Of a stretch of 64,000 nucleotides of DNA, positions 1-11,671 are shown one piece after another (the first letter of the stretch is position 1; the number at the start of each line of letters is the position of its first letter). A program made the position numbers and the translations under genes. The stretch is from Leguminivora glycinivorella. Taxonomy: Eukaryota > Arthropoda > Insecta > Lepidoptera > Tortricidae. The notes below the pieces were generated by a model, which saw only the letters and a program-made list of their open reading frames with translations, was not told where the DNA came from and searched no databases. The stretch lies in assembly GCF_023078275.1 (NCBI RefSeq), contig NC_062981.1:20514846-20578845 (forward strand). The letters are read 5' to 3'.

Positions 1-600
1 TTTTAATGGCACCTTCACAAAAGGAGCAATTAGAACGTTTCCATCAAATACGGAGTAATTTACTTTTAACTCCCATCCTATTCGGTTCTATTAGGTACTT
101 TATTTATATTGTTCAATGTAATTTTAACACCTTTGTTAAAACTGAAATAAATACAAAAGTCTTGGCAAAGAATACCTTTTTCCCCTCACTAGCTCGGAAA
201 CACGTGTTTTGTCCTTTAATACCAGCGGGTAAAAACGCATTTTATCCACTAGTGGGTAAAGTAATTTGACCTTGAATAAAGTCGAATTAACTGCTTTAAA
301 ATTGATAAACGTAGGTGAATCTAGTAATAAAGATGATTTACCACCTGTGGAACTACTGAAAGCAGTGATTAAATGCATTTTTGCGTTGTAGTTTCCTCGC
401 TATAGTGAGGGGAAAAGTTTTGTGTTACACTCGGGTGCAAATGTATTTTACTTCTCGTGTGTTAAAAAACTCGCAAGTTCAGGATTCTATTTTCGAACCA
501 CTCGCTTCGCTCGTGGTTCAACTATAGAATCCTTTCACTTACTCGTTTTTCAATTCCACACTCGGCGTTAAAATACAACTTTGCCCCCCTTGTATAACAA
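1..600. other. Non-coding stretch with an insect-type repeat
   Basis: No gene is seen. Roughly 380-600 resembles a dispersed repeat with many CTCG/CACTCG words and a small palindrome near 500-525 (gaaccactcg...cgtggttc). Similar wording (acactc...cggtcgtgtttta) recurs near 52.77 kb. The short open frames here have no recognisable protein signature. Confidence 0.4.
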
Positions 601-610
601 ATAACTATTT

Positions 611-817
611 GTACCTTTTGGCGTAGAAACTCTAGGTCCATGGGGTCCCAGGGCGAACAAGTTGTTCACAGAAATCGCGAAGCGTCTGGTTGAGGTAACT
701 GGTGACCGAAGAGCTGGCGACTTCCTCGCACAACGTATCAGCATTGCGATACAGCGAGGAAATGCCGCCAGTATCCTTGGTACACTGCCTCAAGGGCCTA
801 TTTTAGACATTAGCTAG
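611..817 (+). mobile_element. LINE ORF2 C-terminal remnant
   Basis: A 68-codon open stretch reads VPFGVETLGPWGP..., then EIAKRLVEVTGD, and ends QRGNAASILGTLPQG... before a TAG stop. The pattern 'VETLGPWG ... TGD.RA ... QRISIAIQRGNAASILGT' is the C-terminal tail I associate with reverse-transcriptase ORFs of invertebrate non-LTR elements. It has no start codon and nothing of the RT core, so it is a 5'-truncated relic. The exact clade is not resolved. Confidence 0.65.
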
Positions 818-875
818 CTTTTAAGTTTAGTCTTAGTTTCTTATATAATTATGTAAATATGAAACTGTAATTAAA

Positions 876-1198
876 GCGCTGGTAGCCTAGCGGTAAGTAC
901 GTGCGACTTTCGTTTCGGAGGTCGCGGGTTCGAACCCCGGCTCGCACCAATGAGTTTTTCGGAATTTATGTGCGAAATGTCATTTGATATTTGCCAGTCG
1001 CTTTTCGGAGAAGGAAAACATCGTGAGGAAACCGGACTAATTCCAATAAAGTCTAGTTTACCCTTCGGGTTGGAAGGTCAGATGGCAGTCGCTTTCGTAA
1101 AAACTACGTCAAATCTTGGAATTAGTTGTCAAAAGCGGACCCCAGGCTCCCATGAGCCGTGGCAAATGCCGGGATAACGCAAGGAGGATGATGATGAT
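876..1198 (+). mobile_element. tRNA-derived SINE, full length
   Basis: The head holds a pol III A box (TAGCCTAGCGG) and B box (GGTTCGAACCCC), followed by a body typical of a lepidopteran SINE and a (GAT)n tail. It is flanked by an imperfect direct repeat, GAAACTGTAATTA at 861-873 and GAAACTGAAATTA at 1199-1211, as expected for LINE-assisted insertion. A 75-codon frame inside it is fortuitous. Other copies lie at 9.59, 14.84, 53.26 and 56.93 kb. Confidence 0.85.
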
Positions 1199-1479
1199 GA
1201 AACTGAAATTAGAAAATGGTTCTGAAAATAGGAAAGTTCTTTACCTAGCAATGTGTAAGTTGCACAACATTCTCAGAATTTCTGTAAATTACTAGAAATT
1301 TTCATGAGATGATTCTCATGCAAGTTTGCAGTGAGAATATTCTCTTAAAGATCAGAATGTGTTACGCAATGTTCGCAACAGTTGACAATCGGAAACATCT
1401 CTTTGGTGCATTGCTATCTTTACCCCGTTTTTGAAGGAATTTGCTACAGTCCGCATATGAGCTGCTACCATGCGTCTTC

Positions 1480-1805
1480 GAAATTTTAGGATATGGAAAA
1501 TGACATGCGTTTTATGGAGAAAAGGTTTCCTGTAGTGCTCTATTTGATCAGCCTAAGTTAAAATGTCAAAATTAAAAAAACGCAACTTGCGGTTTCAGAG
1601 AAATTCCCTCCCGCGCACGCTCCGGCTGTGGAATGAGCTCCCTGCCGAGGTATTCTCAATGAACTACAGTATGGGGTTCTTCAAAAAAGGAGTTTACAAG
1701 TTTCTAATGGGTCGGCAACGAGCATTTGACACGTCCATAGGTTGCGGTGACCGCTTTCCATCAAACGGGCCGTTTAAATACTTGTTTGCCACCGACGTGG
1801 TATAA
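1480..1805 (+). mobile_element. LINE ORF2 3' fragment
   Basis: The frame 1563-1805 contains NSLPRTLRLWNELPAEVF, then a 'FFKKGVYKFLMGRQR' segment and a terminal stop. The 'LPRT.RLWN.LP ... FFK..V...L.GRQR' signature is the end of a Jockey/CR1-like reverse transcriptase ORF, known from many lepidopteran LINEs. It is 5'-truncated, lacking the endonuclease and the RT core. A related 3' end is at 19.0-19.2 kb. Confidence 0.7.
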
Positions 1806-2114
1806 AAAAAAGTTTTCCATAATGGCTTTGACATAAACGATGACATAACCCCACTCCATCATTGCCTAATCCACGTAAGCTCAGTCCAACTGTCCACAAT
1901 GATTTGTGAGTGAGTTTTTCAAAACATCGCAAATGGCGCGCGATGTTTTGGCAACTCCGTCACGGTTATGACTGGTAGCCATTTTGTGAATTTGTGGCAA
2001 ATCACTCTATTTCCTACGTCTGTTTGAGTTATTGGTTTTGGGTTTGGCTAATCTTACCTTAAGATGAAGCATAAAGCACAAAAATTAGAAGGAAATGTAG
2101 AAGTCGATAGAAAA

Positions 2115-2332
2115 TACATACATACAACATACATACAATCACGCCTGTATCCCATAAAAGGGTAGGCAGAACACATGAAACTACTAAAGCTTCAGTGCCA
2201 TTCTTGGTAAATAAGGGGTTGAAAGAAAACGAAACTGTGACATATCCCATAGTCGCCTTCTACGACACCCACGGGAAGAAAAGGGGTGGTGAAATTCTTA
2301 ACCCGTCACCATACAGGCTCGGTCGGTAGAAG
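2115..2332 (+). repeat. 'CACGCCTGTATCCC' dispersed repeat, copy 1
   Basis: Begins catacaatcacgcctgtatc and ends ttcttaacccgtcacc. The same ordered blocks recur at 2.95, 5.79 (minus), 8.21, 11.05 (diverged), 14.02 (diverged) and 47.35 kb. I see no coding potential or convincing terminal inverted repeats. The class (SINE-like or other non-autonomous element) is undetermined. Confidence 0.75.
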
Positions 2333-2954
2333 ATATTTATGACAATACTAGTTTTTAGGGTTCCGTACCTCAAAGAGGAAAAACGGAACCCTTATAGGAT
2401 CACTCGGTGTCTGTCTGTCCGTTTGTCACAGCCAATTTTCTCCGAAACTACGGGACCGATTTTCTTGAAATTTGGTACACATATGTAAATCTGTGACACA
2501 AAGACGGACATGTAATTAAATTAAATTAAATTTAATCATAGAGGCCACTTTTGGGGGGTAAAAGTGAAAATTAAAAATCAAAGTTTTTTTAAACTATATT
2601 GTGTTACATATCAAATGAAAGAGCATTTTATGAGTATCTCAAATATATATTTTGTATTTTGGTAATTTAGAAATAATTTCAGAAAATAGTCAAAAAATGA
2701 CCATCCCCGCCCCCCCCCCCTCCCCGCCTTATCTCCGAAACTAAATAGCGTAAAATTTTCAAAAAAATACACGAGATAGCCCTCTACCTGTAGATTACAG
2801 GAAAACCTATTAGAAATCTACAGCTAAGCGTAAGTCGGACTTAAGAGAAGAAAACTAAAATTAAGATTTTCACTCACTGCCGCTGCAAGTAGTTACTAAA
2901 TGTCTTAAAATTTTGTGAGCGCGTTTGACAGCTAGAAAGAAATTCATAGAACAT

Positions 2955-3200
2955 ACATACATACAACATACAATCACGCCTGTATCCCATATAGGGGTAG
3001 GCAGAACACATGAAACTACTAAAGTTTCAGTGCCACTCTTGGTAAATAAGGGGTTGAAAGAAAACGAAACTGTGACATTGCAGTGACAGGTTGCCAGCCT
3101 CTCGCCTACACCACAATTTAACCCATATCCCATAGTCGCCTTCTACGACATCCACGGGAAGAAAGGGGGTGGTGAAATTCTTAACCCGTCACCACACAGG
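2955..3200 (+). repeat. 'CACGCCTGTATCCC' dispersed repeat, copy 2
   Basis: This is the longest copy in the window, from acatacaatcacgcctgtat to cgtcaccacacagg. It includes the middle block (cattgcagtgacaggttgcc) missing from the copy at 2.1 kb. The short minus-strand frame over it is fortuitous. Confidence 0.75.
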
Positions 3201-3736
3201 AAAATTCATAGAAATTGTTCAAAATATCTATTATTTGCAAAAATGACTCAAAATCCTTCATAAAAGGAGGCGCTTATGACCGTTCATAAGTTGACTGTCC
3301 AAAATGTTGTTCAAATCGGTCTGAAAAAAGGTCTCTACATATACGAAAACATTTAAAATTTGTGCCATCGAAAGCCCAAATTTGAAGTCCATTTTGGTCT
3401 ATCTCTTATCGTTTCCGAGATATACGAAAAATCTTGAAAGTACGAAATTTAGTAAACTTTGCCATCACATATTTTACGGCGCTCATGACCTTTTTGTATG
3501 GAAATGTCGAAATCCGACTCGCACTTAACCAATTTTCACAGAAAGTTGTGTTTTATTATAGTTTTGAAGGAAGTTTCTTGTTTTTAATCCTCAACGCAAA
3601 AACGACGGAGTGTTATAATAATAAGTAATAGGTTTGACGTTTGACATGTCTGTCTGTGGCATCATAGCTCCCGAACGAATCAATCGATTTTGATTTAATT
3701 TTTAATGTTTAAGGTGAATTCGTCGAGAGTTTTTTT

Positions 3737-4290
3737 TGTACCACGTAGGTGGCAAACAGGCATATGGTCTGCCTGATAGAAAGCGGTCACTGTAACCTAT
3801 GGACGCCTGCCACTCAAGGGGTGGCACATGTGCGTTGCCGACTCATTAGAAACTTGTACGAACCTGGCCCCGTAGCCGATTGGCACAAACGCTCACGAAA
3901 CAAAACGCTCGTAGATATCTATCTCTATCGCTCTTGCGTATTGGCGCGACAGAGCCAGACTACCTTTCGCGGCGTTTCGTTTTCGTTTCGCGTCGCAGAA
4001 ATGCCATTCGGCTACGGCACCTGTAGTTCTTTCTAAGGAGGGTCCGGGGTGCCGACGACTCAAAGGACAATAGACTGTATCTACTAATTAGTTCCGTAGG
4101 TCCTCCCGTCGTCAGCAAACCGCACCCTCGTTGAGCTCTGGCCGCTTCACCGGCAGGAACACAACATTATGAGTAGGGTCTAGTGCTATTTGGCTGCGGT
4201 CTTCTGTAAAGCGGAGCTACTTCCCCAGTTAGCCTCTGCTTTAGATTTGAGCGAGATGATATCCGCTGTGCTGTGCGCTACCATGGAGTT
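3737..4290 (+). repeat. 'tactacgtcggtggcaaac' repeat split by a MITE
   Basis: The left part (3737-3868) reads cacgtaggtggcaaacaggc...cattagaaacttgtacg. The right part (4145-4290) reads ...gtcttctgtaaagcggagctacttcc...gagatgatatccgc. The copy at 36.72-37.0 kb has the same two parts closer together, and shorter copies lie at 17.95 and 32.18 kb. The 3870-4018 MITE lies between the parts. Confidence 0.6.
3870..4018 (+). mobile_element. 'CCGTAGCCGAATGGCA' MITE, copy 1
   Basis: Terminal inverted repeats ccgtagccgattggca and tgccattcggctacgg bound about 149 bp with a conserved core (tatctctatcgctcttgcgtattggcgcgac). Copies with the same termini are at 19.73 and 31.93 kb; degraded ones at 7.33 and 9.28 kb. 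No transposase is present. The superfamily is not assigned because no clear duplication could be read. Confidence 0.75.
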
Positions 4291-4581
4291 TATATTCAAT
4301 AGTATGATATAGAGTTGTCAGTCAAGATATTCGAATGCAGCGCCATCTACTATTTGTTTCGACAACTTTTCATGTGACTTTCAAAGCCTAAAGATTCGCA
4401 CAAGTCACAAGTTACGTAAATTACTTAGTAAATTTTGCCGAGCGATGGCGCTAAACACAATAATGCTCATTAGAGTACCTATACTTCTAGACAAGTCTTA
4501 TATGAGTACCATGAGATTATTTTAACCATTGAAAGTTTGTACCCTCGGTGTGCGAGTCCGACTCGCACTTGGCCGGTTTTA

Positions 4582-4690
4582 TTGCCCGCAGCTTCGCTCG
4601 CGTTAGAAAGAGACAAAAAGTAGCCTATGTCACTCTCCATCCCTTCAACTATCTCCACTTAAAAAAATCACGTCAATTCGTCGCTCTCAT
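4582..4690 (-). mobile_element. Helitron-like 3' fragment
   Basis: On the minus strand this contains the block found at 21.5, 33.4 and 51.1 kb (gacgtgattttttaagtgg, agatagttgaagggatggag, cgcgagcgaagc). The final CTAG is lost here. It belongs with the short non-autonomous Helitron ends common in Lepidoptera. Confidence 0.6.
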
Positions 4691-5785
4691 TTCCTAAACT
4701 TTAAGGGTCCAACTGAAGGGTCGCTTTTACCTCGTTATTCAGTTCGTGTCTTTAGAAAACTTCACTGAGCGAGATTTTGTGTGTGCTCTTGAAGTTTTTT
4801 TATTGGCACTGGAATATTATGGAAAATGTTTCAAAGTGTTTTATAAGTGTAAATACACATGTTATTTCTAAGTCTACTTGTAATTTTTTTTTGACGTTAC
4901 AATTTTTTTATTTTATTATTATTTATTTGCAATTAAACGTTATCAGCATAACAGCCGAAACTAAATAATAAAATAAAACATACAACACAACAACAGTAAA
5001 TAACAACAAGATATCTAAAACAAATAATTATTACATTTTAACTGCAGTACTATGGTAGGTTGTAAGTTTAGGTAGGTAGGTAGGTACCTGTTTTACAAAA
5101 CGTCCTGTTTTAAATTATATATATCTAGGTAGGTAGACCTAATTAAGCTTTGATTCACAGCTTTGTGTTAATTTGTTTCTGGATTTTAAATTGTTCATAC
5201 TTAAATTTATAAAATATTTTCATAGCACAAATGAACTATAATTGAATTCAAAAACAAAAAATACAAAATTCAAACACGAAATTGCCACCATTTAAAACTT
5301 AGTAAATTAGATAAACAATTTTCAATAATTGCTCGTCTCAATTAGAAATTCAACTACTTTAATTGAATTTAATTGGAAACATCTGGGACAAAATGTTTTA
5401 ATGATAATGTTCTTAATTGAAACAGGTTTTGATTATGGTATTTAAAAATGTATTTAAATAGTTTCCGTTCCTTATATGTGTTTATTTCATGCTGCGCATA
5501 CATGTTTTGGGTGGCATTCTAACTTAAAACCTATGTGTATATTATTTTATTTCATGTTGTAAATGTCAGCCATTTTGTGTGCCTGATAAAAAAAGATACG
5601 AACACTATGTCAATGTACTCTGGCCGAAAAGGGTTAAATGAAATAAAGCTACCGCTCCCGTCTCCGTCAAAAAATAGTATACACACCTTGGCCAGTAAAT
5701 AGGAAATCATCAGATCACATGTTTTTTGATCTCGGCTTTGCCTCGGCAGACAATTGCTTGTAATTTGAGACATTTGAAACAAACG
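4691..5785. other. AT-rich stretch, no gene seen
   Basis: Long A/T runs and a (TAGG)n microsatellite at about 5068-5090 are the only structure. The open frames (the longest 76 codons) are low in complexity and match no family I know. Confidence 0.5.
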
Positions 5786-6028
5786 TGTGGTGACGGGTTA
5801 AGAATTTCACCACCCCCTTTCTTCCCGTGGGTGTCGTAGAAGGCGACTGTGGGATATGGGGTTAAATTGTGGCGTAGGCGAGAGGCTGGCAACCTGTCAC
5901 TGCAATGTCACAGTTTCGTTTTCTTTCAACCCCTTATTTGCCAAGAGTGGCACTGAAACCTGAGTAGTTTCATGTGCTCTGCCTACCCCTTCATGGGACA
6001 CAGGCGTGATTGTATGTATGTATGAAAC
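5786..6028 (-). repeat. 'CACGCCTGTATCCC' dispersed repeat, copy 3
   Basis: A complete inverted copy of the family, with gtgtggtgacgggttaagaa at the left and acaggcgtgattgtatgtat at the right in plus-strand reading. It lies directly beside the MITE that starts at 6038. Confidence 0.75.
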
Positions 6029-6037
6029 AAACGTTTA

Positions 6038-6223
6038 GTGTAAGGCCTGAGTGGACGCTCGGAGCGGAGCGTTTGGCGGGGCAAGCAGCGTGGCGGGCGA
6101 GCGTGCGTCCACCCTATGCAGCGTCGACTCAGAACACTTGTATGAGCTTCAATTGTTTGATATGCACGCCGCACGCCCCGCCCTGCTGCACGCCTAATAT
6201 GAGCGTGCACTCAAGCCTTACAC
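6038..6223. mobile_element. MITE with TTA duplication (Harbinger-like)
   Basis: Inverted ends gtgtaaggcctgagtggacg and cgtgcactcaagccttacac enclose a GC-rich core. TTA lies on both sides (6035-6037 and 6224-6226), the 3-bp target typical of PIF/Harbinger elements. It is 186 bp long and has no transposase. Confidence 0.7.
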
Positions 6224-6283
6224 TTATTGAGTAACGACATTTTGAAACGTACAATCCAGTTCTCTTCAAAGCAAGAGTGAACT

Positions 6284-6687
6284 TATTTAAAATTGCAAAC
6301 GGGACTTAATCGCGTATTTACTATGTTTTAAACACTAACCTCCGACGTTTCAAGGACGGCATTGTCCCCGTGGTCTCGGAGCAGACTGGCTGAAGTTGAC
6401 ATCAACATCTTCTAGCTGTACGAGTTTTTCGAACTACCCGCACCTGGTCCTGACTACCCACTTGAACAGTTTGTGCACTAGGGATGTCACCTTGTCGACA
6501 CACAACACTCACGATATTCGGTTTTTCAACCCGCGATATTTGTTTCTTCCTGCATTTACTAATGACCGGGTTCCATGTGGATGAGATATTAAAACCTTCG
6601 TCTCGATTGAAATTTCCTTGAAACGTCGGAGGTTAGTGTTTAAAACATAGTAAATACGCGATTAAGTCCCGTTTGCAATTTTAAATA
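6284..6687. mobile_element. Foldback element with about 70-bp arms
   Basis: The left arm (6284-6354: tttaaaattgcaaacgggac ... ccgacgtttcaagg) is repeated in reverse at 6616-6687 almost without change. The 260-bp centre contains gacggcattgtccccgtggt, wording I associate with the terminal region of insect Penelope-like elements. That link is tentative. Confidence 0.6.
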
Positions 6688-6724
6688 TGTGTAAAAATCG
6701 TGAAAGTTTGAATAAGAGTGAACT

Positions 6725-6825
6725 TGTACCTCATAGGTAAGCGTGCTGCACGTAGACCGCATCATCACTTACCATCAGGTGTGATCGTGGTCAAACGTCT
6801 ACCTATTCATACTAAAAAAAAAGTT
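6725..6825 (+). mobile_element. Possible LINE 3' tail
   Basis: The stretch cgcatcatcacttaccatca followed by ggtgtgatcgtggtcaaacg and an A-run resembles the 3' untranslated end of lepidopteran LINEs (compare 19.15 kb, cttgccatctgatcgtttgc). There is no coding sequence. Confidence 0.4.
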
Positions 6826-8212
6826 AATAACTCATCTCATAACAGAAAATAAATTATTTTCTGAATAAGAAACAGTTACTGTAATAAAATCTGATTTTTC
6901 CTCCACGAACTTCGGAACGATTAAAGATGTTTCTCTCCCAAGAAATAAAACTACTCCTTGGCATCGAGATCAAAGACAATATAACTCCGTAAAAGAGAAA
7001 TAAAGTTTCAGCAAAAAATGTATGCTCGTTTACACGGTGTCACGCCGTAGATGGCGTTAAATTTGTATTTAACAACTTTTTTACACACCATAATAAAGCA
7101 TATTATGATTAAAATTGCCAAACTTTCAGGGATAGCATATGATTGCCGCGAGATTACGACGCTGCCAAAGAAACTTACCTTCCTTATATATTAATACAAT
7201 TAGCTACAAAAAAAACGATACTGTCTTTCCTATCATGTGCTAGGTCTGCTGAGTATATAACTGTTTTAACCCTGTGTCGAGAGATGGCGGTCAATGCAAC
7301 TAGACTACACATGTCCTATCTACGACAACATTGTGCGTAGCCAAATGCACAAACGCTCCCGAAACGCTCACGATAACATCTCTTTCGTAGCTATCTGTCT
7401 CTATCGCTCTTGTGTATTGGCGTGACAGTGCCAGACTACATTTCTGCGGCGTTTCCAGGGCCAGGACGGGGCCTCGTTCGCGCGCAGGGCGCGGGCGCCG
7501 GCACATGAGCCCCACTATCGACCATTTATAGCTCCAGCGGCTATTAAACACCATTTTTATTGTAATATTTTTGGATAATATATTATCCTTATGCATAATC
7601 TTCAAGAATTTTACTTGCACCTTAACTGCCTACAAGTTTTTGGCGACCGTGACAGGACACAAACCTGCAACCTTCGGATCCAACATATTTTAAAGAAAAA
7701 AATCCTCTATATTCATTCTCTCTGCCGAGACGCTTTGATCCTGCCTTGAGTCTGCAAAAGAAGCAGAACAATTTAAAGCAGAATAAGAAATTTAAAAGGC
7801 GGAGGCACAATGCCCATTGTATTAGAACAATTCGAACGATCGCTTTGATTGCGAAGTTTTATTTAAAATAAAAGTTCACTGATTTTAAATTTCTGTAGAA
7901 ATTTTTAATATTTAATATTAAGCCTATGGATTTAGAATGATACAGTTTTATGAATATTTGAAGATTGTGATGTACAAAATTATAATTATTATTCCACTAG
8001 CTTCGGGCAGCTAGTCAGATCTTCGAAAAAAATATTGTTTTCTCCGCCATAGCAGTAGGTCGCGCGGTCGACTCCTGCCGGAGGTGGGATTTTTCATTTT
8101 TCTTTTTTTTTTAATATGTAATACAGACATTGTGGCATGATGAAAAATACATTGACGAAGTCTCCTCATGAACTAACTTTACCCAAGTGAAGCATCTTAT
8201 GAATTTTGTCTA
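6826..8212. other. No gene seen; degraded MITE at 7330-7450
   Basis: The only recognisable item is a decayed copy of the 'CCGTAGCC' MITE (gtgcgtagccaaatgcacaa...tatctgtctctatcgctctt...gcggcgtttcc) at about 7330-7450. A GC-rich patch follows (7455-7515) with no supported exon. Confidence 0.45.
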
Positions 8213-8330
8213 TACATACATACATACAACATCATACATACAATCACGCCTGTATCCCATATAGTGGTACGCAGAACACATGATACTAAAGTTTCAGTGC
8301 CACTCTTGGCAAAAATGGGTGGGTCTATAC
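8213..8330 (+). repeat. 'CACGCCTGTATCCC' dispersed repeat, 5' fragment
   Basis: Matches the first half of the family (acatacaatcacgcctgtat ... gtttcagtgccactcttggc) and then stops at ...aaatggg. The 3' half is missing. Confidence 0.65.
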
Positions 8331-8604
8331 ATAGTCAAGTTTATTCCCCAACAGTTAAAGCCAAGTTTACATTTTGTTTTGTTACTCTGAAACTAAACTA
8401 CAATGTCATTTTATTTCCTCTATTCATTTCAGTACATGTGACGTGACCACAGAAGTAACATAGGAACTATGTGAGAAACTTTACAACCTACACGACATTG
8501 TTTAAAAGCTACACGGTTTGCTGTCATATTATACTCCTCTGTGTAATAAAATTGCTAGTAGGTATAAAATAGTTATTTCTTTTGCAATGGGGTAAATTTG
8601 TTGT

Positions 8605-8895
8605 TTAACCCCTGGAACGCCGTTGTCAAAAAAATGCTACTGAATTAATAACTTTCAATCTGTTAATTACAGTTTAAATTGCCTGGGACAGATCTGGAAC
8701 AAGGTGCTTGAGGGGTTAACCAAACGTGCCAATATTGATATCCGAGTAAGCAAAAGATTCCAATATTGAATTCAAAAAGTGGAATCTTGAGCGTTGCGAG
8801 GGTTTCAATGGCATGAAGGTTAAACAAACTTTGCCACCTAGTGAAAATACAAAATTTTCACCACGAACAAATTCTAGTTAAAACATCAAACTAAA
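8605..8895 (+). repeat. 'caaaattttcaccac' repeat, plus copy
   Basis: Contains accaaacgtgccaatattga, aatcttgagcgttgcgaggg and ends acaaaattttcaccac. A shorter inverted copy lies at about 9945-10100 (gtggtgaaaaattttgtatt ... cgtgcagttaaacaac). No frame of note. Confidence 0.55.
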
Positions 8896-9279
8896 TCAAA
8901 TCCATCAATTTAATAAATATTTATGTTTAAAAATCATCATTATGGGTAGGTAAAATCTAACATTCGTATTAAGACATCGAGTTAAAAGTATGAAATTACT
9001 TTTGCACTCTTGTGGATAAAATGCAATTTGCTATCTATTTTAAAAGAATCAAAATAGCCGTTTATGTGTTTACCCGTTGGTATGTTGAAAAGTCAAGTGA
9101 GTATATAAATTTCGGTTTTATCTAGGACCCGATTCGGATCGTTCACTTTCTAATAAACAAACTATTATCGGTGTTTTATGCTACCGACTTAATAATAAAA
9201 AACTCATAGAAGCCTGATAGCAAATTTAAAATAAATCCCTTTATGCTTCGCAGTAAATACCTGCCGGCCTAACCAAAAT

Positions 9280-9400
9280 GACAATCGTTTACGCTAGACG
9301 CCGATCGGAACGCAGTGTGGCTCCGTCGCGCAAATACGGAAAAGCGATAGAGATAGCTGGCTACGATAACAAAATTATCATAAGCGTTTGTGCATTTTAC
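9280..9400 (-). mobile_element. 'CCGTAGCC' MITE, degraded inverted copy
   Basis: Keeps the core in minus orientation (gtcgcgcaaatacggaaaag, agcgatagagatagctggct, aagcgtttgtgcatttt). The ends are poorly preserved. The 60-codon frame across it is fortuitous. Confidence 0.5.
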
Positions 9401-9587
9401 CCGGAGCTGCTACAGAATGACTTGAACACGACGCCTATAAAATCCCTCGTTCAAAGTTAATTGGCAAATGTTTTGCTTTTCTATCGCACCTTGACTGTAT
9501 TCGCGATATCAAACGTATTGTAATGTTACGCCAATTCAATTTTTATTGTTCACAAAACCATAAAGTTTCTCATCATTGTTCCATCAT

Positions 9588-9902
9588 CGTCCTCCTTGTG
9601 TCATTCCGACATTTGCCACAACTGAAGAGAGCCTGGGGTCGCTTTGACAACGAATTCCAAGATTAGACGTAGGAACTAATTTTACGGAAGCGACCGCCAT
9701 CTCATTCCAACCCGAAGGGTAGGGCTTATTGTGGTTAGTCCGGTTTCCTCACGATGTTTTCCTTCACCGAAAAGCGACTGGCAAATATCAAATGACATTT
9801 CGTACATAAGTTTCGAAAAACTCATTGGTACAAGCCGGGGATCGAACCTGCGACCTCCGAATTAAAAGTCACACGCTCTTACCGCTTCAAAACCACATGG
9901 TG
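9588..9902 (-). mobile_element. tRNA-derived SINE, diverged minus copy
   Basis: The reverse complement shows the same order as the 876-1198 element: a decayed tRNA head (plus strand ggatcgaacctgcgacctcc), the body, and the tail (catcatcgtcctccttg). Several substitutions in the B box suggest an old copy. Confidence 0.75.
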
Positions 9903-10109
9903 CCTAATTTATTTTTATTTAGTTTAGGATTTTTTTTTTCTTCTGTTGGCGTGGTGAAAAATTTTGTATTTCATTCGGTGGCAAAACTTGCTTAACCTCG
10001 TAGCTAGGTTTTGCTACGATTACTGTTCAATATTGGGATCTTTCCCTTGTTCCGGTATCAATATTGGCACGTGCAGTTAAACAACTTTTCTCCTTGTAAA
10101 TCATATTAT

Positions 10110-11660
10110 TATAAGAAATTTAATAACAATTTCAATATAATTTTACACGCATTAAGCACAAGGTAGAATAGTCTCACAAGTAGTTAGCTCGCAGTAATGA
10201 GTTCGTAAGTATTCTTTTTCGTTTATTTTCTGTTCTGTGCATCTATTTAATCAGCTCTTCTGCGAGAAATTGACGTTTTAATGATTCCAATATTTTTTTT
10301 TAGTTGGTTTAACTATGAAAGTGAAGCTAAGAAGCATTGATTGATTTTGAGAGCTTAAAATGTTATTCATTTTAGTTGTGTAAGTATCCACTTAGTTCAA
10401 AATGTCTTAAGTACCTGAATTTTAAATATCACTTACCTTTAGAGCCAGACTAAGCTACTTTAAAAAGGATTTTGATGGCTTCATCAGATCAAGATTTAGT
10501 AAATATCAACAGTTTTATAAGTTTCACGTTTTCAATATTTTTTTCACTGTCCGGACTCTCAAAATTGCTAAAAAATGAAATAAGAATGGAATAAAAATTA
10601 TCTTAAAGTGTAATTTATTTTAATAAAATATTTCACGAGAAGGATTCAATAAAAAAATAAATTAAAAATTGTCCATTGACAACTACTATCTCATAACACC
10701 ATTTTTTACCTATTTTTTTTCTTACTATTAGTTGTATTATTTTTTGCATTGCTTTTCATATGCTACTATATATTTTAATATCCGCTTGAAAGTAGAAGCT
10801 CTTTAGCATTTTATGTAAAATGTGTAAAACCCTAGGCTTTGCATGTTAAAGAATATAAAGGCGTGAGCTCTTGAAAACGTGATAAACTTTTATATGAATG
10901 TAACAATTCTAAAATTACTTAGATAATTTTATCTACCTAGATATTATAATGATTCAGAGTCATCATTTTCTTTCCTTATTGGCTTAATTTCGTTTACTTG
11001 GAGTCGGCGGCATGACTTTATTTCCATATTTCTGTATCGGACGGCATCTTATCATCATCGGTGGGATATGGGTTCCATTGTGGTGTTAGCAATGGTGGGT
11101 ACCGGTCACCACAATATCACAATTTCGTTTTTTTATTTTTATTAATTAGTTTCATGTACTCTGTTTACCCCTTTTGAGAACATATGTGTAAGCTAATGTA
11201 TAAATGTGTAAATTATATGAGTTATGAGAAGCAATACCACACGTCAAATCAAAAATAATAGTAATTAAGTGCATTTGGTGGAAATCACAGGCAAATTTAT
11301 GTTTACTAGACCAAACCACATACATGATCCTGATATCCGACCAAAGTTTGGAAACTAATTGGGCAATATTAACTCATGTTGCATCACGATTTAATTTAAC
11401 AATTACATTTGTGACGTTCCGCGATAAAAAGATGATGTATACTTGCCTCACCATGCTGTTATTCATGATAATTGAACAACTACAAAGGTTAGAGTCGTGT
11501 TTGATGCTTCGTGTAAAGACAACGAAGGGTATAGGGACCGTGCGCGTTGGGGAGTTTGCCATCTAGTGGCTATAATGGGAAACCAAATACTATCAACCTA
11601 TCACTTTGGTCTGTCACGGAAATATTTGTATTCATAATATTTGCTAAAATAGGGAATAAA
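10110..11660. other. AT-rich stretch, only diverged repeat seen
   Basis: A worn fragment of the 'CACGCCTGTATCCC' family may lie at 11040-11170 (tgggatatgggttccattgt, ggtcaccacaatatcac). The 80-codon frame at 11324-11566 and its antisense partner have no family signature. Nothing else is supported. Confidence 0.4.
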
Positions 11661-11671
11661 AGGGCGTTAAA

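Larger units (their letters stand above)
2346..4578 (-). repeat. Large 'ggttccgta / cggactcgca' repeat with internal insertions
   Basis: The plus-strand left end reads gggttccgtacctcaaagag and the right end reads cgagtccgactcgcacttgg. Read on the minus strand this matches the copy at 53.15 kb, which starts aaaccggtcaaatgcgagtc and ends with a ggattcc/ggaatcc-type terminus. The interval is not continuous: it holds the repeat at 2.95-3.2 kb, a 'cgacgcaaaaacgacgg' fragment near 3.59 kb and the 3.74-4.29 kb repeat with its own MITE. No intact frame is present. The outer limits assume one original element. Confidence 0.5.

Noticed and set aside
880..950. tRNA gene at the SINE head
   Set aside because: A and B boxes are present, but the sequence does not close into a full cloverleaf and is fused to the SINE body, with the same head at 56.9 kb.
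950..1177. 75-codon frame with MSFSEFMCEMSFD
   Set aside because: It lies wholly inside the SINE; the copy at 56.9 kb gives a similar frame by shared ancestry of the repeat, not coding selection.
10190..10220. ATGAGTTC followed by a good donor (gtaagtatt)
   Set aside because: A three-codon exon cannot be supported without a partner exon or transcript.
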